Origin: an uncultured Eubacteriales bacterium
GTDB taxonomy: Bacteria > Bacillota > Clostridia > Christensenellales > CAG-917
NCBI GenBank assembly: GCA_900544575.1
Contig: UQVO01000010.1
Coordinates: forward strand, 1-60,076
Length of the DNA: 60,076 bases
Direction of reading: 5' to 3'
The translations under genes and the position numbers were made by a program. A model generated the notes under the pieces. It saw nothing but the letters and a program-made list of their open reading frames with translations, had not been told where the DNA came from and did not search any database. This document shows positions 24,869-36,044 of this stretch, piece by piece (position 1 is the stretch's first letter; each line of letters starts with the position of its first letter).

Positions 24869-25480
24869 TCAGTCGTGCAGTATGGGATTGTGCTCCCTTT
24901 CGAAAGCGAGCGTGGTGGGATTGCCGTGTCCGGGATAAACCTTATAGTCGCCTTTCAGGGCAAAAAGTTTGTTGATGAGGGAGTTTTTGAGGTCCTTGAA
25001 ACTTCCAGTCGGGAAATCCGTCCTGCCGTACGACAGCTCAAACAGCGTATCCCCCGAAAAAATGCTGTCCTCCGCCACATAACACACTCCCCCCGCGGTG
25101 TGTCCGGGGGTATGGATGACCTTGACGGATATCCCCGCGACATCCAGCGTTTCGCCGCCCGAAACCGTGACGTCGGGCACGAACTTATCCACCGTCTTGC
25201 CCGTGTAAAAGGCAAGGTTCTTGAAAGAAGCGACTAGCGGCACGTCGTCGCGGTGCATAACTATCAGCGCGCCCCTGCGTTGAAGTTCCGCCGCCGCGCC
25301 TATGTGGTCGAAATGCGCGTGGGTGAGCAGTACGTTTTCAATCACCGCGCCCGCGTTCTTTGCCGCGGCGGCGATTTTGTCCGCGTCAGCGCCGGGGTCG
25401 ACGACGAAAGCGCGTGCTCCGTTCAGCACGAGATAGGTGTCGGTTTCGAGTTCGGTAGTATGGAAAGTTATTATGGTCAT
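24869..25480 (-). CDS. Metallo-beta-lactamase fold hydrolase (glyoxalase II-like)
   Basis: This 203-residue hydrolase has the metal-binding motif THAHFDH near residues 53-59, a second histidine in HTPGHTAGG and the aspartate in FSGDTLF, then VYPGHG near the C-terminus. This is the pattern of YcbL/GloB-type thioesterases that release lactate or similar acids from glutathione or other thiol conjugates. Substrate is unknown. It lies between relA and hemZ, the standard Clostridial position for this gene. All metal ligands are present. Confidence 0.88.
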   Translation of the reverse strand: MTIITFHTTELETDTYLVLNGARAFVVDPGADADKIAAAAKNAGAVIENVLLTHAHFDHIGAAAELQRRGALIVMHRDDVPLVASFKNLAFYTGKTVDKFVPDVTVSGGETLDVAGISVKVIHTPGHTAGGVCYVAEDSIFSGDTLFELSYGRTDFPTGSFKDLKNSLINKLFALKGDYKVYPGHGNPTTLAFEREHNPILHD

Positions 25481-25541
25481 ATTGCGGATTTCCGTGTTTA
25501 ATGATATGTTTTGCGGTGATAAACTCGATTTTGTGCGGTTT

Positions 25542-27671
25542 TCAGCGGCGCACGTCTATCACGCCGTGTATGCTTTTTATCTTCTTCACGAGCTCTTCCA
25601 GGTCCTCTGCGTTCCTTATCATCACGCTGATGACGATGTCGGCGATGTGCTCCTTGGTGTCCACCTTGACGTTCGCTCCCGTAATCTGCATCTTCGCCGC
25701 CGCGATGTATGCGGTGACGCTCGCGAGCATACCGCCCGAGTTCTCCGCGGTGATGTAAAGCGTGGCGTTGAAACTCTCGTCGCCGCCCGTATCCCACACC
25801 GCCTCGATGAGCCTTTCGGGCTCCATCGACTTGACATTGGGACAATCCTTGCGGTGCACGGAAACTCCCCTGCCTCGCGAAATGTAGCCTATTATCTCGT
25901 CGCCGGGGACAGGGGTGCAGCAATGCGCCATACGCACGGTAAAGTTCGCGTTGCCGTTGATGAGCACGCCGCTCTTGGAGTGCTCCTTCCTCTCCCCCGC
26001 GGACTTGACGACCACTTCCGCGTGTTCTTCGGGGTGCTGTTTGCGGAACGCTTCGACGAGTTTGGACAGCACCTGCGCCGTGGATATGCCGCCGAAACCC
26101 ACGTTGGCGTACATATCCTCTTCGTTTGCGAGGGACATCCGTTGGAGAATGGAGTCGAGCGCGTCCACCTGCATAAGGTCCGCAAGACTGAACCCGCGCC
26201 TGCGCGCCTCCTTTTCCAGCATTTCCCTGCCGCGGTGCACGTTCTCTTCGCGCTGTTCTTTCTTGAAATATTGCCGTATGCGCGAGCGCGCGGAAGACGT
26301 CTTGACGAATTTGAGCCAGTCGAGGCTGGGGCCTTTGCCGTTCTGCGTGAGTATCTCGACAATGTCGCCCGTCTGCAATTTGGTGGAAAGCGGCACGATT
26401 TTGCGGTTTATCTTCGCGCCCGTGCACTTGTTTCCTATCGCGGAGTGTATCTTGTAGGCGAGGTCAACGGGCGTGGAGCCGACGGGAAGGTCGTAAACGT
26501 CCCCCTTGGGAGTGAACACGAACACTTCGTCGTCGAAGACGTTGATTTTGATGGCGTCCATAAACTCTTTCGCGTCGCCGACGTTCTTCTCCGCGTCCAT
26601 GACTTCACGGAGCCATCTGACCTTGTTGTCGAGGTCGGTGTCGACGCCCGTTGTGCCTTCCTTGTACTTCCAATGCGCCGCAATGCCGTATTCCGCGATG
26701 CGGTGCATTTCGTAGGTGCGGATTTGGATTTCGAAAGTTTCGCCGTCCGCCACGACGGTTGTGTGCAGAGACTGATAATTGTTCGCCTTCGGCATTGCGA
26801 TATAGTCCTTGAACCTGCCGGGAATGGGCTTCCACATAGTGTGCACTTCCCCGAGCATAGTGTAACAGTCCTTGACGGTGTGCACTATGATGCGCGCCGC
26901 GAGCAAGTCGTAAATCTGGTCCACGTCTATGTGCAGCTGGTGCATCTTCTTGTATATGGAATAGAAGTGCTTCGGTCTGCCGTTGACCTCGCCGTCTATG
27001 CCCATTTCCTTCATTTTTTCGCGTATCTGTTCCATTATGCCGTCGAGGAGCGCCTGTCGCTCGCCGCGCTTTTTGCTGATACATTCCGTGATGTACTTAT
27101 ACTCGTCGGGATACAGATACATCATTGCGAGGTCTTCGAGCTCGCATTTGAAGAAGGATATTCCGAGCCTGCCCGCAAGCGGAGCGTAAATATCCAGCGT
27201 TTCTTTGGCTACGCGCTGCTGTTTTTCGGGCGGAACGAAGCCGAGAGAGCGCATATTGTGCAGTCTGTCCGCGAGTTTTATGATTATGACGCGCAAATCC
27301 TTTGCCATCGCCATAAAGAATTTCCTGAAATTCTCCGCCTGTGCGTCCTCGCGATTGGTGAACTGCAATTTGTCGAGCTTTGTGACGCCCTGCACGAGCT
27401 CTAAAATTTCCTGTCCGAACTCCGCCGCAAGCTGTTCGGGAGTGACGGCGGTGTCTTCGAGCACGTCGTGCAAAAAAGCGGCTATCAGCGTCGAACTGTC
27501 AAACCCGTAATCCGCGAGAATTTCCACGACGGCACAGGGATGGATAAAATAATCCTCCCCTGAGCTGCGTTTCTGTCCCGCGTGCGCCTTTTCGGCGAAT
27601 TCGTAAGCCTTTTTGAGGTCCGCATATTTGTCGGGATAGGCTTTACGGAGTTTGACGAGCAAATCGTTCAC
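25542..27671 (-). CDS. relA: Bifunctional (p)ppGpp synthetase/hydrolase
   Basis: The 709-residue Rel enzyme makes and degrades the alarmone (p)ppGpp during the stringent response. The hydrolase HD domain is intact (YFIHPCAVVEIL, FLHDVLEDT). The synthetase domain includes RPKHFYSIYKKM and the substrate loop around YQSLHTTV. A TGS domain follows (DEVFVFTPKGDVYDLPVGST) and a C-terminal ACT domain (VTAYIAAAKMQITGANVKVD). Domain order and length are normal for Rel of Bacillota. Its ATG overlaps the recJ stop by four bases, so the two are translationally coupled. Confidence 0.96.
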   Translation of the reverse strand: MNDLLVKLRKAYPDKYADLKKAYEFAEKAHAGQKRSSGEDYFIHPCAVVEILADYGFDSSTLIAAFLHDVLEDTAVTPEQLAAEFGQEILELVQGVTKLDKLQFTNREDAQAENFRKFFMAMAKDLRVIIIKLADRLHNMRSLGFVPPEKQQRVAKETLDIYAPLAGRLGISFFKCELEDLAMMYLYPDEYKYITECISKKRGERQALLDGIMEQIREKMKEMGIDGEVNGRPKHFYSIYKKMHQLHIDVDQIYDLLAARIIVHTVKDCYTMLGEVHTMWKPIPGRFKDYIAMPKANNYQSLHTTVVADGETFEIQIRTYEMHRIAEYGIAAHWKYKEGTTGVDTDLDNKVRWLREVMDAEKNVGDAKEFMDAIKINVFDDEVFVFTPKGDVYDLPVGSTPVDLAYKIHSAIGNKCTGAKINRKIVPLSTKLQTGDIVEILTQNGKGPSLDWLKFVKTSSARSRIRQYFKKEQREENVHRGREMLEKEARRRGFSLADLMQVDALDSILQRMSLANEEDMYANVGFGGISTAQVLSKLVEAFRKQHPEEHAEVVVKSAGERKEHSKSGVLINGNANFTVRMAHCCTPVPGDEIIGYISRGRGVSVHRKDCPNVKSMEPERLIEAVWDTGGDESFNATLYITAENSGGMLASVTAYIAAAKMQITGANVKVDTKEHIADIVISVMIRNAEDLEELVKKIKSIHGVIDVRR

Positions 27672-29947
27672 TGCTGATGCCTCACATTCTGATAATATGC
27701 CGACTGTCCTAAGTCGGTCTTTTGCCTGGATACGGTAATGATACCCCTATCCGACACGGAAATCAATCCCAAATCTTCCAGAATAAGTCTGGAAATTTCG
27801 TATTCTTCCGCGGTGAGTTTCGCCTGCGCGCGCACGGCGGCGGCGAGGTCGTGCGGAGTCCTTGCGTGTTCTTTCCGCCTTGCCATAAGGTCGAAAGCCA
27901 CGAATGCGGCGCGTATCTTCTGGTCCGTAACGCACGGAGGCGCCGCTTCTTCTCCGTAAAGAGAAAGGCATTCCGCCGTCCTTTCGGCGATATACGGAGC
28001 ATAGCCCGCGGACAGCGGTCTGCCCGCAATCACCACGCGCCCGAAATAAGCGAATTCGAACTGCGCCGACGGCGCGAACACAACGCAGGTAGCGGGATTG
28101 AGCCACTTCTGCGCCCCCACGAACACGGGAAGCCCCGCGCATTCCGGGACGTCGGCAAGCAATCTTTCGTACTCAGCCTGCGTGAACACGACAAACGCCG
28201 TGCCGAATTTGCCGCGCGCCCATTTGCGCGCGTCAGCAATTCCCGCACGCCCGACCTTGCCCGCTCCCGTCCTGCGGAGCTGGTGCAGACACATAAGCCT
28301 TGCCTGCGCGTCGTCTATCTCCACGGTGAGTGCGCTGACGGAGCGCAGTATGCCCTGCGCGTAAACGCGGTTGCGGAAACAGCCGACTCCCAGCGAAAAC
28401 TCCACCGCCGTCCTGCCCCGCGTGGTGCCCGCAAGCTGCGAAAACCTGGAAAATCCCACGAGTTCCAGCCCGCCTCCCGCATATTTGACGTGAGGACCGA
28501 ACCCTATGCGCTCAAACTTCATCCCGCTCTCTTCCATCTCGAACACGGGTTTGGGGTTGCCGTATCCGGTGGGTTCGAGCAGTTCGAGCTCCTTTGCGAG
28601 GGAAAGGAAATCCTCGTCGGGCGCAAGTTGCATATCGTAGACGTCGGCGGGCAGAAAATCTTCCGCGGGATAATGCTCGGCGACGTCGCGTTCGACCTCT
28701 TCCTTGAAGCGTGCGAAATTCGCGGCGAGCATACCCACGCCCGCTGCCTGTGCGTGTCCGCCGAAAGTGGTGTAAAGCCCGGAGTGGCGGGAAAGCAGCT
28801 CGAAGATGTTGACGCTCTTCACGGAGCGCGCCGACCCCTTATATTCCTCTCCGTCCCCCGAAAAGAGCACGGCGGGACATTTAAACTCTTCCACGAGCCT
28901 GGCTGCGGCAATCCCCAGCACGCCCGCCTCCCACGACGCGTCGTGCAATACGATGATGCGCGTGCGGTCGAAATCTATGCCGCGGAGAGCGCGTTTTGCG
29001 TCCGCGACGACCTGCTCGCAAATCTCCTGTCTGCGCGCGTTGTCGCGTTCCAGCTCCTCCGCGAGGGTTTTGAGCATAAAATAGTCTTCGTCGAGGAAAA
29101 GTCCGACCGCCTTCATAGCCGAACCGAGCCTTCCCGCGGCGTTGATGCGCGGCGCCAGACGGAACATCACATCCTGCGAAGTCAGTTTTTCCGAACCCGC
29201 GAGTATTTTAATGCCGCGGCGAGGGCTTTCTGCGCACATTTTCAGCCCGTAATATGCGATGATGCGGTTGTCGCCGACCAGGGGCACAACGTCCGCAATG
29301 GTTGCGACGGCGCATATGTCAAGATACTTTTTGTATTCGTCGCCGAACAGCGCGCGCACAAGCGCAAGCGCCACTCCCGCGCCGCACAAATCCGAAAAAC
29401 CTCTGCCTCGGTCGATTTTGGCGTCGGCAACGATGCAATCGGGCAGCTTTTCCTGCGGCTCGTGGTGGTCGGTGACGACAAGGTCTATCCCCTGCGCGCG
29501 CAGATATTCCGCCTCTTCGACTGCGGTGATGCCGCAGTCCACGGTGATGACGAGGTCGGGACGACGGTGCGCAACGATGCGTTCGAGCGCCCCGACGTTC
29601 ATTCCGTATCCGTCGGTCAGACGGTTGGGGATGAAATAGTCCGCGTCCGCACCTTTGGCGCGCAGCGCGAGCATAAGTATGGATATGGCGCAGATGCCGT
29701 CGCAGTCGTAGTCGCCGAAAATGAGTATCTTTTCTCTGTTTTCGACGGCACGCCGCACTCTTTCGGCGGCTTCGCGCATCCCGAAGATGTCGTACGGCGA
29801 AGAAAGCGCGGAAAGCGAGGGTTGCAGAAAACCGGGGATGTCCCCGTCGCTCAATCCTCTCCCCCTCAGAAGGCGCAGCAGGCGTGCGGATATACCGAGC
29901 TTTTTCGCCGCGTCCTTTTCTTCTGCCGTAAATACAGTTCCGTCCAT
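27668..29947 (-). CDS. recJ: Single-stranded-DNA exonuclease RecJ
   Basis: A 759-residue 5'-3' exonuclease of recombination and mismatch repair. The DHH motifs are present: IFGDYDCDGICA, VITVDCGIT, VVTDHHEP, then the DHHA1-type GGHAQAAG. Start is put at ATG 29947 (MDGTVFTAEEKDAA), which has AGAGGAAA upstream and a normal RecJ N-terminus; an upstream in-frame extension would overlap secF and is low complexity. The C-terminal 200 residues are less conserved. It sits downstream of secF behind a hairpin and is coupled to relA. Confidence 0.94.
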   Translation of the reverse strand: MDGTVFTAEEKDAAKKLGISARLLRLLRGRGLSDGDIPGFLQPSLSALSSPYDIFGMREAAERVRRAVENREKILIFGDYDCDGICAISILMLALRAKGADADYFIPNRLTDGYGMNVGALERIVAHRRPDLVITVDCGITAVEEAEYLRAQGIDLVVTDHHEPQEKLPDCIVADAKIDRGRGFSDLCGAGVALALVRALFGDEYKKYLDICAVATIADVVPLVGDNRIIAYYGLKMCAESPRRGIKILAGSEKLTSQDVMFRLAPRINAAGRLGSAMKAVGLFLDEDYFMLKTLAEELERDNARRQEICEQVVADAKRALRGIDFDRTRIIVLHDASWEAGVLGIAAARLVEEFKCPAVLFSGDGEEYKGSARSVKSVNIFELLSRHSGLYTTFGGHAQAAGVGMLAANFARFKEEVERDVAEHYPAEDFLPADVYDMQLAPDEDFLSLAKELELLEPTGYGNPKPVFEMEESGMKFERIGFGPHVKYAGGGLELVGFSRFSQLAGTTRGRTAVEFSLGVGCFRNRVYAQGILRSVSALTVEIDDAQARLMCLHQLRRTGAGKVGRAGIADARKWARGKFGTAFVVFTQAEYERLLADVPECAGLPVFVGAQKWLNPATCVVFAPSAQFEFAYFGRVVIAGRPLSAGYAPYIAERTAECLSLYGEEAAPPCVTDQKIRAAFVAFDLMARRKEHARTPHDLAAAVRAQAKLTAEEYEISRLILEDLGLISVSDRGIITVSRQKTDLGQSAYYQNVRHQQ

Positions 29948-29992
29948 ACGCGATTTCCTCTGCCCCGCCTTGCGGCGGCGTGTGTGCGTGCA

Positions 29993-30020
29993 AATAACGC
30001 CTCCGCGGGGAGGCGTTATT
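29993..30020 (-). terminator. Strong hairpin between secF and recJ
   Basis: AATAACGCCTCC-gcgg-GGAGGCGTTATT is a 12-base perfect stem located just after the secF stop. Only a weak T stretch follows (TTATTTG), so it may be a leaky terminator or an RNA processing/stability element that lowers recJ-relA expression relative to secDF. Confidence 0.65.
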
Positions 30021-30027
30021 CGGTGTT

Positions 30028-31269
30028 TCACTTTTTCTTCTTGAACGTGGTGTTCTTCTTCGAATACTTGTAGATTGTCTTGCCCTTGGGTTTGTTGCCG
30101 CCCTGCTTGCCGCTCTTTTCGGTCTTGCGGGGGGTGAACCCGTCGTCATCGTCTTCGTCGTCGCGCTTTTCGACGGGGAAGACCTGCTCTGTGTCCTCGT
30201 CGTCCTTGACCGAGGACGCGCCGCCGCCGTACACCGCGGTCGCCGCGCGTTTCGCCTTCATCTTATCCCAGCTTCTGGTGAACGCCGCCCACATGGGAGT
30301 GGCGAGGAAGACGGAGGAATAAAGACCCGCAATGAGGCCGAGGATGATGGGCACGCAGAACTCTCTGATGGACGCACTGCCGAGGATGGCGAGGAAGATG
30401 ACCGTAACCATCGTCGTCGCGGTGGTGAACACGCTTCTGCGCATATTCTCGCGCACGGAGGTGTCGCCTATGGCGTCGTAATCGATGTTCTTCATACCTT
30501 TGAGAGGCTTCATATACTCGCGGCAGCGGTCGAATATGATGATGGTATTGTTGATGGAGTAAGCGATTATCGTTATCATCGCCGCCACATACGAGCTGTT
30601 TATCTGCACGCGGCAGATGACGGTGAGCGCAAACATCAGAATTACGTCGTGGATGAGCGCGAGCACCGCCGCAAACGCCGCCGTGGGAGTGAAGCGGATG
30701 ACGATATAGATGAGGATGAGCACGGTGGACACGGCAAGCGCTATGCCCGCTTTGGAGAGCAGGTCCTGCGCCGCGGTCGCACCGATGGACTCATAGGTGA
30801 TGAAATTCAGCTCGGAGTTGGGCTTTTCGGGATAAAGCGCGTCGACCGCCGCAATGATTGCCTCGTTGAGCGCGTTTATCTCGCTGTCATCGGAAGACAC
30901 GTTTTTGTAACGGAACGTGACGGAAATGCCGCCGTCGCCGCTGAGCTGCTGGATATAGCTGACGGAAACGCGGCTGCCGTTTGCGTCCTCCACGCTCTCG
31001 ATGGTTTCCGTAATCATATCGACGTGCTCGTCGTAAGTCATATCCGCGAGCATATCGTCGTCGAGATTGACGGTGAGCATCGTGCCGCCTTCGAAGTCTA
31101 TGCCGATGTTCACGCCGTTGGAGTAATCCCCCGTGGTTTCGCCTATGCCTATGATGACCGCGAGCGCGATGAGGACGAACACGAGCGGAATGACGAACGT
31201 GAATTTTTTGAGCTTGCTCACGCTGAAACGCGAATATCTGTCAAGGAAGGTTGCGCCTGAATTCTTCAT
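30028..31269 (-). CDS. secF: Protein-export membrane protein SecF
   Basis: A 413-residue SecDF subunit that uses the proton gradient to pull preproteins through SecYEG. The first transmembrane helix (FVIPLVFVLIALAVIIGIG) is followed by the family signature NIGIDFEGGTMLTV, a periplasmic-type domain, then five helices with RFTPTAAFAAVLALIHDVIL and the last-helix region PIILGLIAGLYSSVF. A charged, low-complexity cytoplasmic tail of about 75 residues (EDDDDGF, KKNTTFKKKK) extends past the usual end. The ATG overlaps the secD stop by four bases. Confidence 0.95.
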   Translation of the reverse strand: MKNSGATFLDRYSRFSVSKLKKFTFVIPLVFVLIALAVIIGIGETTGDYSNGVNIGIDFEGGTMLTVNLDDDMLADMTYDEHVDMITETIESVEDANGSRVSVSYIQQLSGDGGISVTFRYKNVSSDDSEINALNEAIIAAVDALYPEKPNSELNFITYESIGATAAQDLLSKAGIALAVSTVLILIYIVIRFTPTAAFAAVLALIHDVILMFALTVICRVQINSSYVAAMITIIAYSINNTIIIFDRCREYMKPLKGMKNIDYDAIGDTSVRENMRRSVFTTATTMVTVIFLAILGSASIREFCVPIILGLIAGLYSSVFLATPMWAAFTRSWDKMKAKRAATAVYGGGASSVKDDEDTEQVFPVEKRDDEDDDDGFTPRKTEKSGKQGGNKPKGKTIYKYSKKNTTFKKKK

Positions 31270-32648
31270 TTCACCTCACCTCCTTTGACGGTTTCGTTCC
31301 TGATGAAGGAGACATCCTGTTTGACCTCGTTCTCCTTTGCCCTCCTCAGACCGTAGAACTTCTCGCTGGTGCTGTTGATGGGCAGGAAGCACTTGATGAG
31401 AAGACGGGTGATTACGAGCGCCGTGAACATCGAAAGGATGATACCTATAAACAGCGTCACCGCGAATCCGACTATGGAAGCGGAACCGATTATCCACAGC
31501 ACGACCGCACCGATGAGCGTCGTCACGTTGCCGTCCAAAATGGCGGCAAAGGAGCGCTTGAAGCCGACTTTGACCGCGGACGGAATGGGCTTGGAGCTGT
31601 GGCGGTATTCGTCGCGTATTCTTTCGAAAATGATGATGTTTGCGTCGACCGCCATACCTATCGACAACAACAGACCCGCAATGCCGGGCAGGGTGAGCTG
31701 CACCCACGGCAGCACGGAACAGAACCACAGAAGCAGCACGATGTAGACCGCAAGCGCGATGTCCGCGGCAAGTCCCAGACCTCTGTACATCACCGCCATA
31801 AAGACGAAGATGAGTCCGACGCCTATTCCGCCTGCGATGAGCGCCACACGCACCGCGTCCGAACCGAGCGTCGGGGAAATGTTGCGCACTTCGCTCACTT
31901 CGAGCGTCACGCCGAACGCACCCGCCTGCAACTGCGTCGCAAACTCGTCTGCGGCATTGTAATCGTTCGCCCAGCTGGTGCTGGAAATTATCGCGTTGCC
32001 GTCGGTAATCTGGTCGTTGATGGTCACCGTGGAATACTTGGAGCCATTGATGTAAATGTAGCAGTTTTTGTAAGTGCCGTCCGTCAGTTCCGCAAACGCT
32101 TCCGTGCCTGCATCGTTGAAACGGAGCGCCACGACGTATTCGAAACCGGAACTGCTGCTGGAACTCGTGTTCGCCGTCACATACGCGCTTTCGAGGTGCT
32201 GACTGCCCTCGATGAAAACCTCTGCGTCGGCGGGAAGCGTATCGCCGTAATCCTCGCCCGTCATTTGCAGACGTGCGGGAGTGCCGATGAGGTCGAGCAG
32301 GTCCTCCGCGTTGTTGACGTCGGGGACTTCGACGCGGATGGAGAAATTGCCGCCGCTCTGGGTCTTGGTGACGGTCGCTTCGGTGTACCCTTCCGACACG
32401 AGAAGGGATTGCAGCGAAGACACCGTGCCGTCCACTCTCGCTTCGAGGTCGCCGTAATCGTCGGGCACGACGTTGAAAACGGCGGAAACGCCGCCCGAAA
32501 GGTCAAGCCCGAGTTTGATGGTTGTCGCATAGCCGTTGTAATCGTAGACCGTGTCCGCGATGGGGAATGACACCACGGCAAACACAGCCATCAGGATTAT
32601 GAACACCGCTATGACGGTCAAAATCACGATAGATTTTTTTACGTTCAC
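31266..32648 (-). CDS. secD: Protein-export membrane protein SecD
   Basis: The partner of SecF. Start is taken as GTG 32648 (reads M-N-V-K-K-S-I-V) because GCAGGAG lies eight bases upstream, giving 460 residues. The first helix is followed by LGLDLSGGVSAVF, the SecD signature. The P1 domain is shorter than in E. coli, as usual in Bacillota. The C-terminal six-helix block carries VALIAGGIGVGLIFVFMAV, IAGLLLSIGMAVDANIIIFE and EYRHSSKPIPSAVKVGF. Promoter at 32724-32752. The order yajC-secD-secF in one direction is standard. Confidence 0.95.
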   Translation of the reverse strand: MNVKKSIVILTVIAVFIILMAVFAVVSFPIADTVYDYNGYATTIKLGLDLSGGVSAVFNVVPDDYGDLEARVDGTVSSLQSLLVSEGYTEATVTKTQSGGNFSIRVEVPDVNNAEDLLDLIGTPARLQMTGEDYGDTLPADAEVFIEGSQHLESAYVTANTSSSSSSGFEYVVALRFNDAGTEAFAELTDGTYKNCYIYINGSKYSTVTINDQITDGNAIISSTSWANDYNAADEFATQLQAGAFGVTLEVSEVRNISPTLGSDAVRVALIAGGIGVGLIFVFMAVMYRGLGLAADIALAVYIVLLLWFCSVLPWVQLTLPGIAGLLLSIGMAVDANIIIFERIRDEYRHSSKPIPSAVKVGFKRSFAAILDGNVTTLIGAVVLWIIGSASIVGFAVTLFIGIILSMFTALVITRLLIKCFLPINSTSEKFYGLRRAKENEVKQDVSFIRNETVKGGEVK

Positions 32649-32723
32649 GCTGTTTACTCCTGCGCTTTCGCGCAAATCGGTTGTTGTCCTATGCGCGCAA
32701 TACGCGCGAGCATAGCTTTGTTT

Positions 32724-32752
32724 ATTATAGCTATAAGGGTTACGTTAGTCAA
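32724..32752 (-). promoter_or_regulatory. secD promoter
   Basis: Minus strand TTGACT (32752-32747), 17-base spacer, TATAAT (32729-32724); start point about 70 bases before the secD GTG. Confidence 0.85.
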
Positions 32753-32836
32753 CTTTATGGATTAACTTTAAGTCTTTTTTATCCTGAAAAAGGACGGATT
32801 AACATATTGCGGCGGCGGACGGCATAACCTTTTACT

Positions 32837-33235
32837 ATGAAAAACTCCGCTTTGCTGAAAAAAGACGTCGCCGACATCCTGCGCGCCTCCCTCATCGCCC
32901 TGCTCATATCGCTGGTGCTCGTGCTCGCGTTCGCCCTCATAGTACGCTGGGCGTCGCTTGACGGCACCGCTCTCACGATAGGCAATTACGTCATAAAAGC
33001 CGTCGCGGTGCTCATCGGCGTATGCGTCGGCTTCAAAGGCACAAGCGGCGGCGCGGTAAAAGGGGCGATAACCGGTCTGCTGTATATGCTGCTGTGCGTG
33101 TTCGTCTTTGCGGTCGCGGACGGTTTCAAGAGCGCGAACTTCAACTTCGCCGACCTTCTGACCACCGTCATAACGGGCATAATCGCGGGGATAATCTCCG
33201 TCAACATCCCTCGTCGCGGCAGAACGCGGAAATGA
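32837..33235 (+). CDS. TIGR04086-type small membrane protein
   Basis: A 132-residue protein with four transmembrane helices (about 15-40, 50-70, 72-95, 108-128): LRASLIALLISLVLVLAFAL, YVIKAVAVLIGVCVGFKGTS, AITGLLYMLLCVFVFAVAD and LLTTVITGIIAGIISV. The central KAVAVLIGVCVGFKGTSGGAVKG matches what I recall of the TIGR04086 (YrzE) family, found beside yajC/secDF in Clostridia. It is the only plus-strand gene in the cluster, divergent from secD and converging on yajC across a shared terminator. Function unknown. Confidence 0.8.
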   Translation: MKNSALLKKDVADILRASLIALLISLVLVLAFALIVRWASLDGTALTIGNYVIKAVAVLIGVCVGFKGTSGGAVKGAITGLLYMLLCVFVFAVADGFKSANFNFADLLTTVITGIIAGIISVNIPRRGRTRK

Positions 33236-33290
33236 CCCGACGGCACGGGTGCCCCGCATCGCCGCCCGACAGCGCAAACGACATAAAACA

Positions 33291-33314
33291 AAAGCCGCCC
33301 ATGTGGGCGGCTTT
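33291..33314. terminator. Bidirectional terminator between the TIGR04086 gene and yajC
   Basis: AAAGCCGCCCA-TG-TGGGCGGCTTT has 11-base arms with A and T runs on both sides, serving the two convergent genes. Confidence 0.9.
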
Positions 33315-33330
33315 CCTTTTCGTCTTACGT

Positions 33331-33768
33331 TCAGTCCTTGTCGGCGTTGTCTTCCGTCTTCTCCTCCGTCACGGTGACGATGGTTTCTTCCTCGAAGACT
33401 TCCTCTTTCGCCTGCTCTGCCTTTTCCTCCGCGGGTGCGACGGGTGCGGGAGCGGGAGCGGCTACGTTTTCGAGCACGAGGCCGACTGCGTTGCGGTCGA
33501 TGACGATGACGGTGGGATTGTCATCCGTGCCGACGTTGACGTGCAGGGTGTTGTCGGGATTAATCTGCGTGATTCTTCCGACCATTCTGCCTATCGTCAT
33601 AATCTTGGTGCCGACGGCAAGGCTGTTCATCATCTCCTGCTGCTGTTTTTGCCTTTTCTTCTGAGGGATGATGGTGAGCACTATCATGAGCACGACCACG
33701 ACGGCGAGGACTACAAACATAATTATTTGTCCGGTTTCCATAGCCGCTAACAAATTTCCTGTAAACAT
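33331..33768 (-). CDS. yajC: Preprotein translocase accessory subunit YajC
   Basis: A 145-residue SecDF-YajC component: N-terminal membrane helix (IIMFVVLAVVVVLMIVLTII), then the signature IIPQKKRQKQQQEMMNSLAV, and a small beta domain (VGTKIMTIGRMVGRITQINP). The C-terminal 50 residues are an acidic, alanine/proline-rich tail beyond the normal length. It has its own promoter and a terminator, so it is at least partly transcribed apart from tgt and secD. Confidence 0.92.
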   Translation of the reverse strand: MFTGNLLAAMETGQIIMFVVLAVVVVLMIVLTIIPQKKRQKQQQEMMNSLAVGTKIMTIGRMVGRITQINPDNTLHVNVGTDDNPTVIVIDRNAVGLVLENVAAPAPAPVAPAEEKAEQAKEEVFEEETIVTVTEEKTEDNADKD

Positions 33769-33820
33769 TCACTTCTCCTTTTCCGCTGAAAAACGGTTTG
33801 TTTTTGAGGTTATACTAACG

Positions 33821-33848
33821 ATTATACACGAAATGTTGAAAAAATCAA
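33821..33848 (-). promoter_or_regulatory. yajC promoter
   Basis: Minus strand TTGATT (33848-33843), 16-base spacer, TATAAT (33826-33821), about 50 bases ahead of yajC. Confidence 0.75.
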
Positions 33849-33882
33849 CCGAATAAGTTCATGAATTACGCTCCTCACATTT

Positions 33883-36043
<2,161 letters not shown>

Positions 36044-36044
36044 A

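Noticed and set aside
30020..30031. RecJ with an N-terminal extension of 28 residues
   Set aside because: The extension is arginine-rich, crosses the secF-recJ hairpin and overlaps secF; ATG 29947 has a proper ribosome site and family-like start.
25437..30073. Long plus-strand open frames (655 and 783 codons) opposite relA and recJ
   Set aside because: They are mirror images of GC-rich genes with clear domains; their products are rich in H, R, V and lack any motif, and no ribosome sites precede them.
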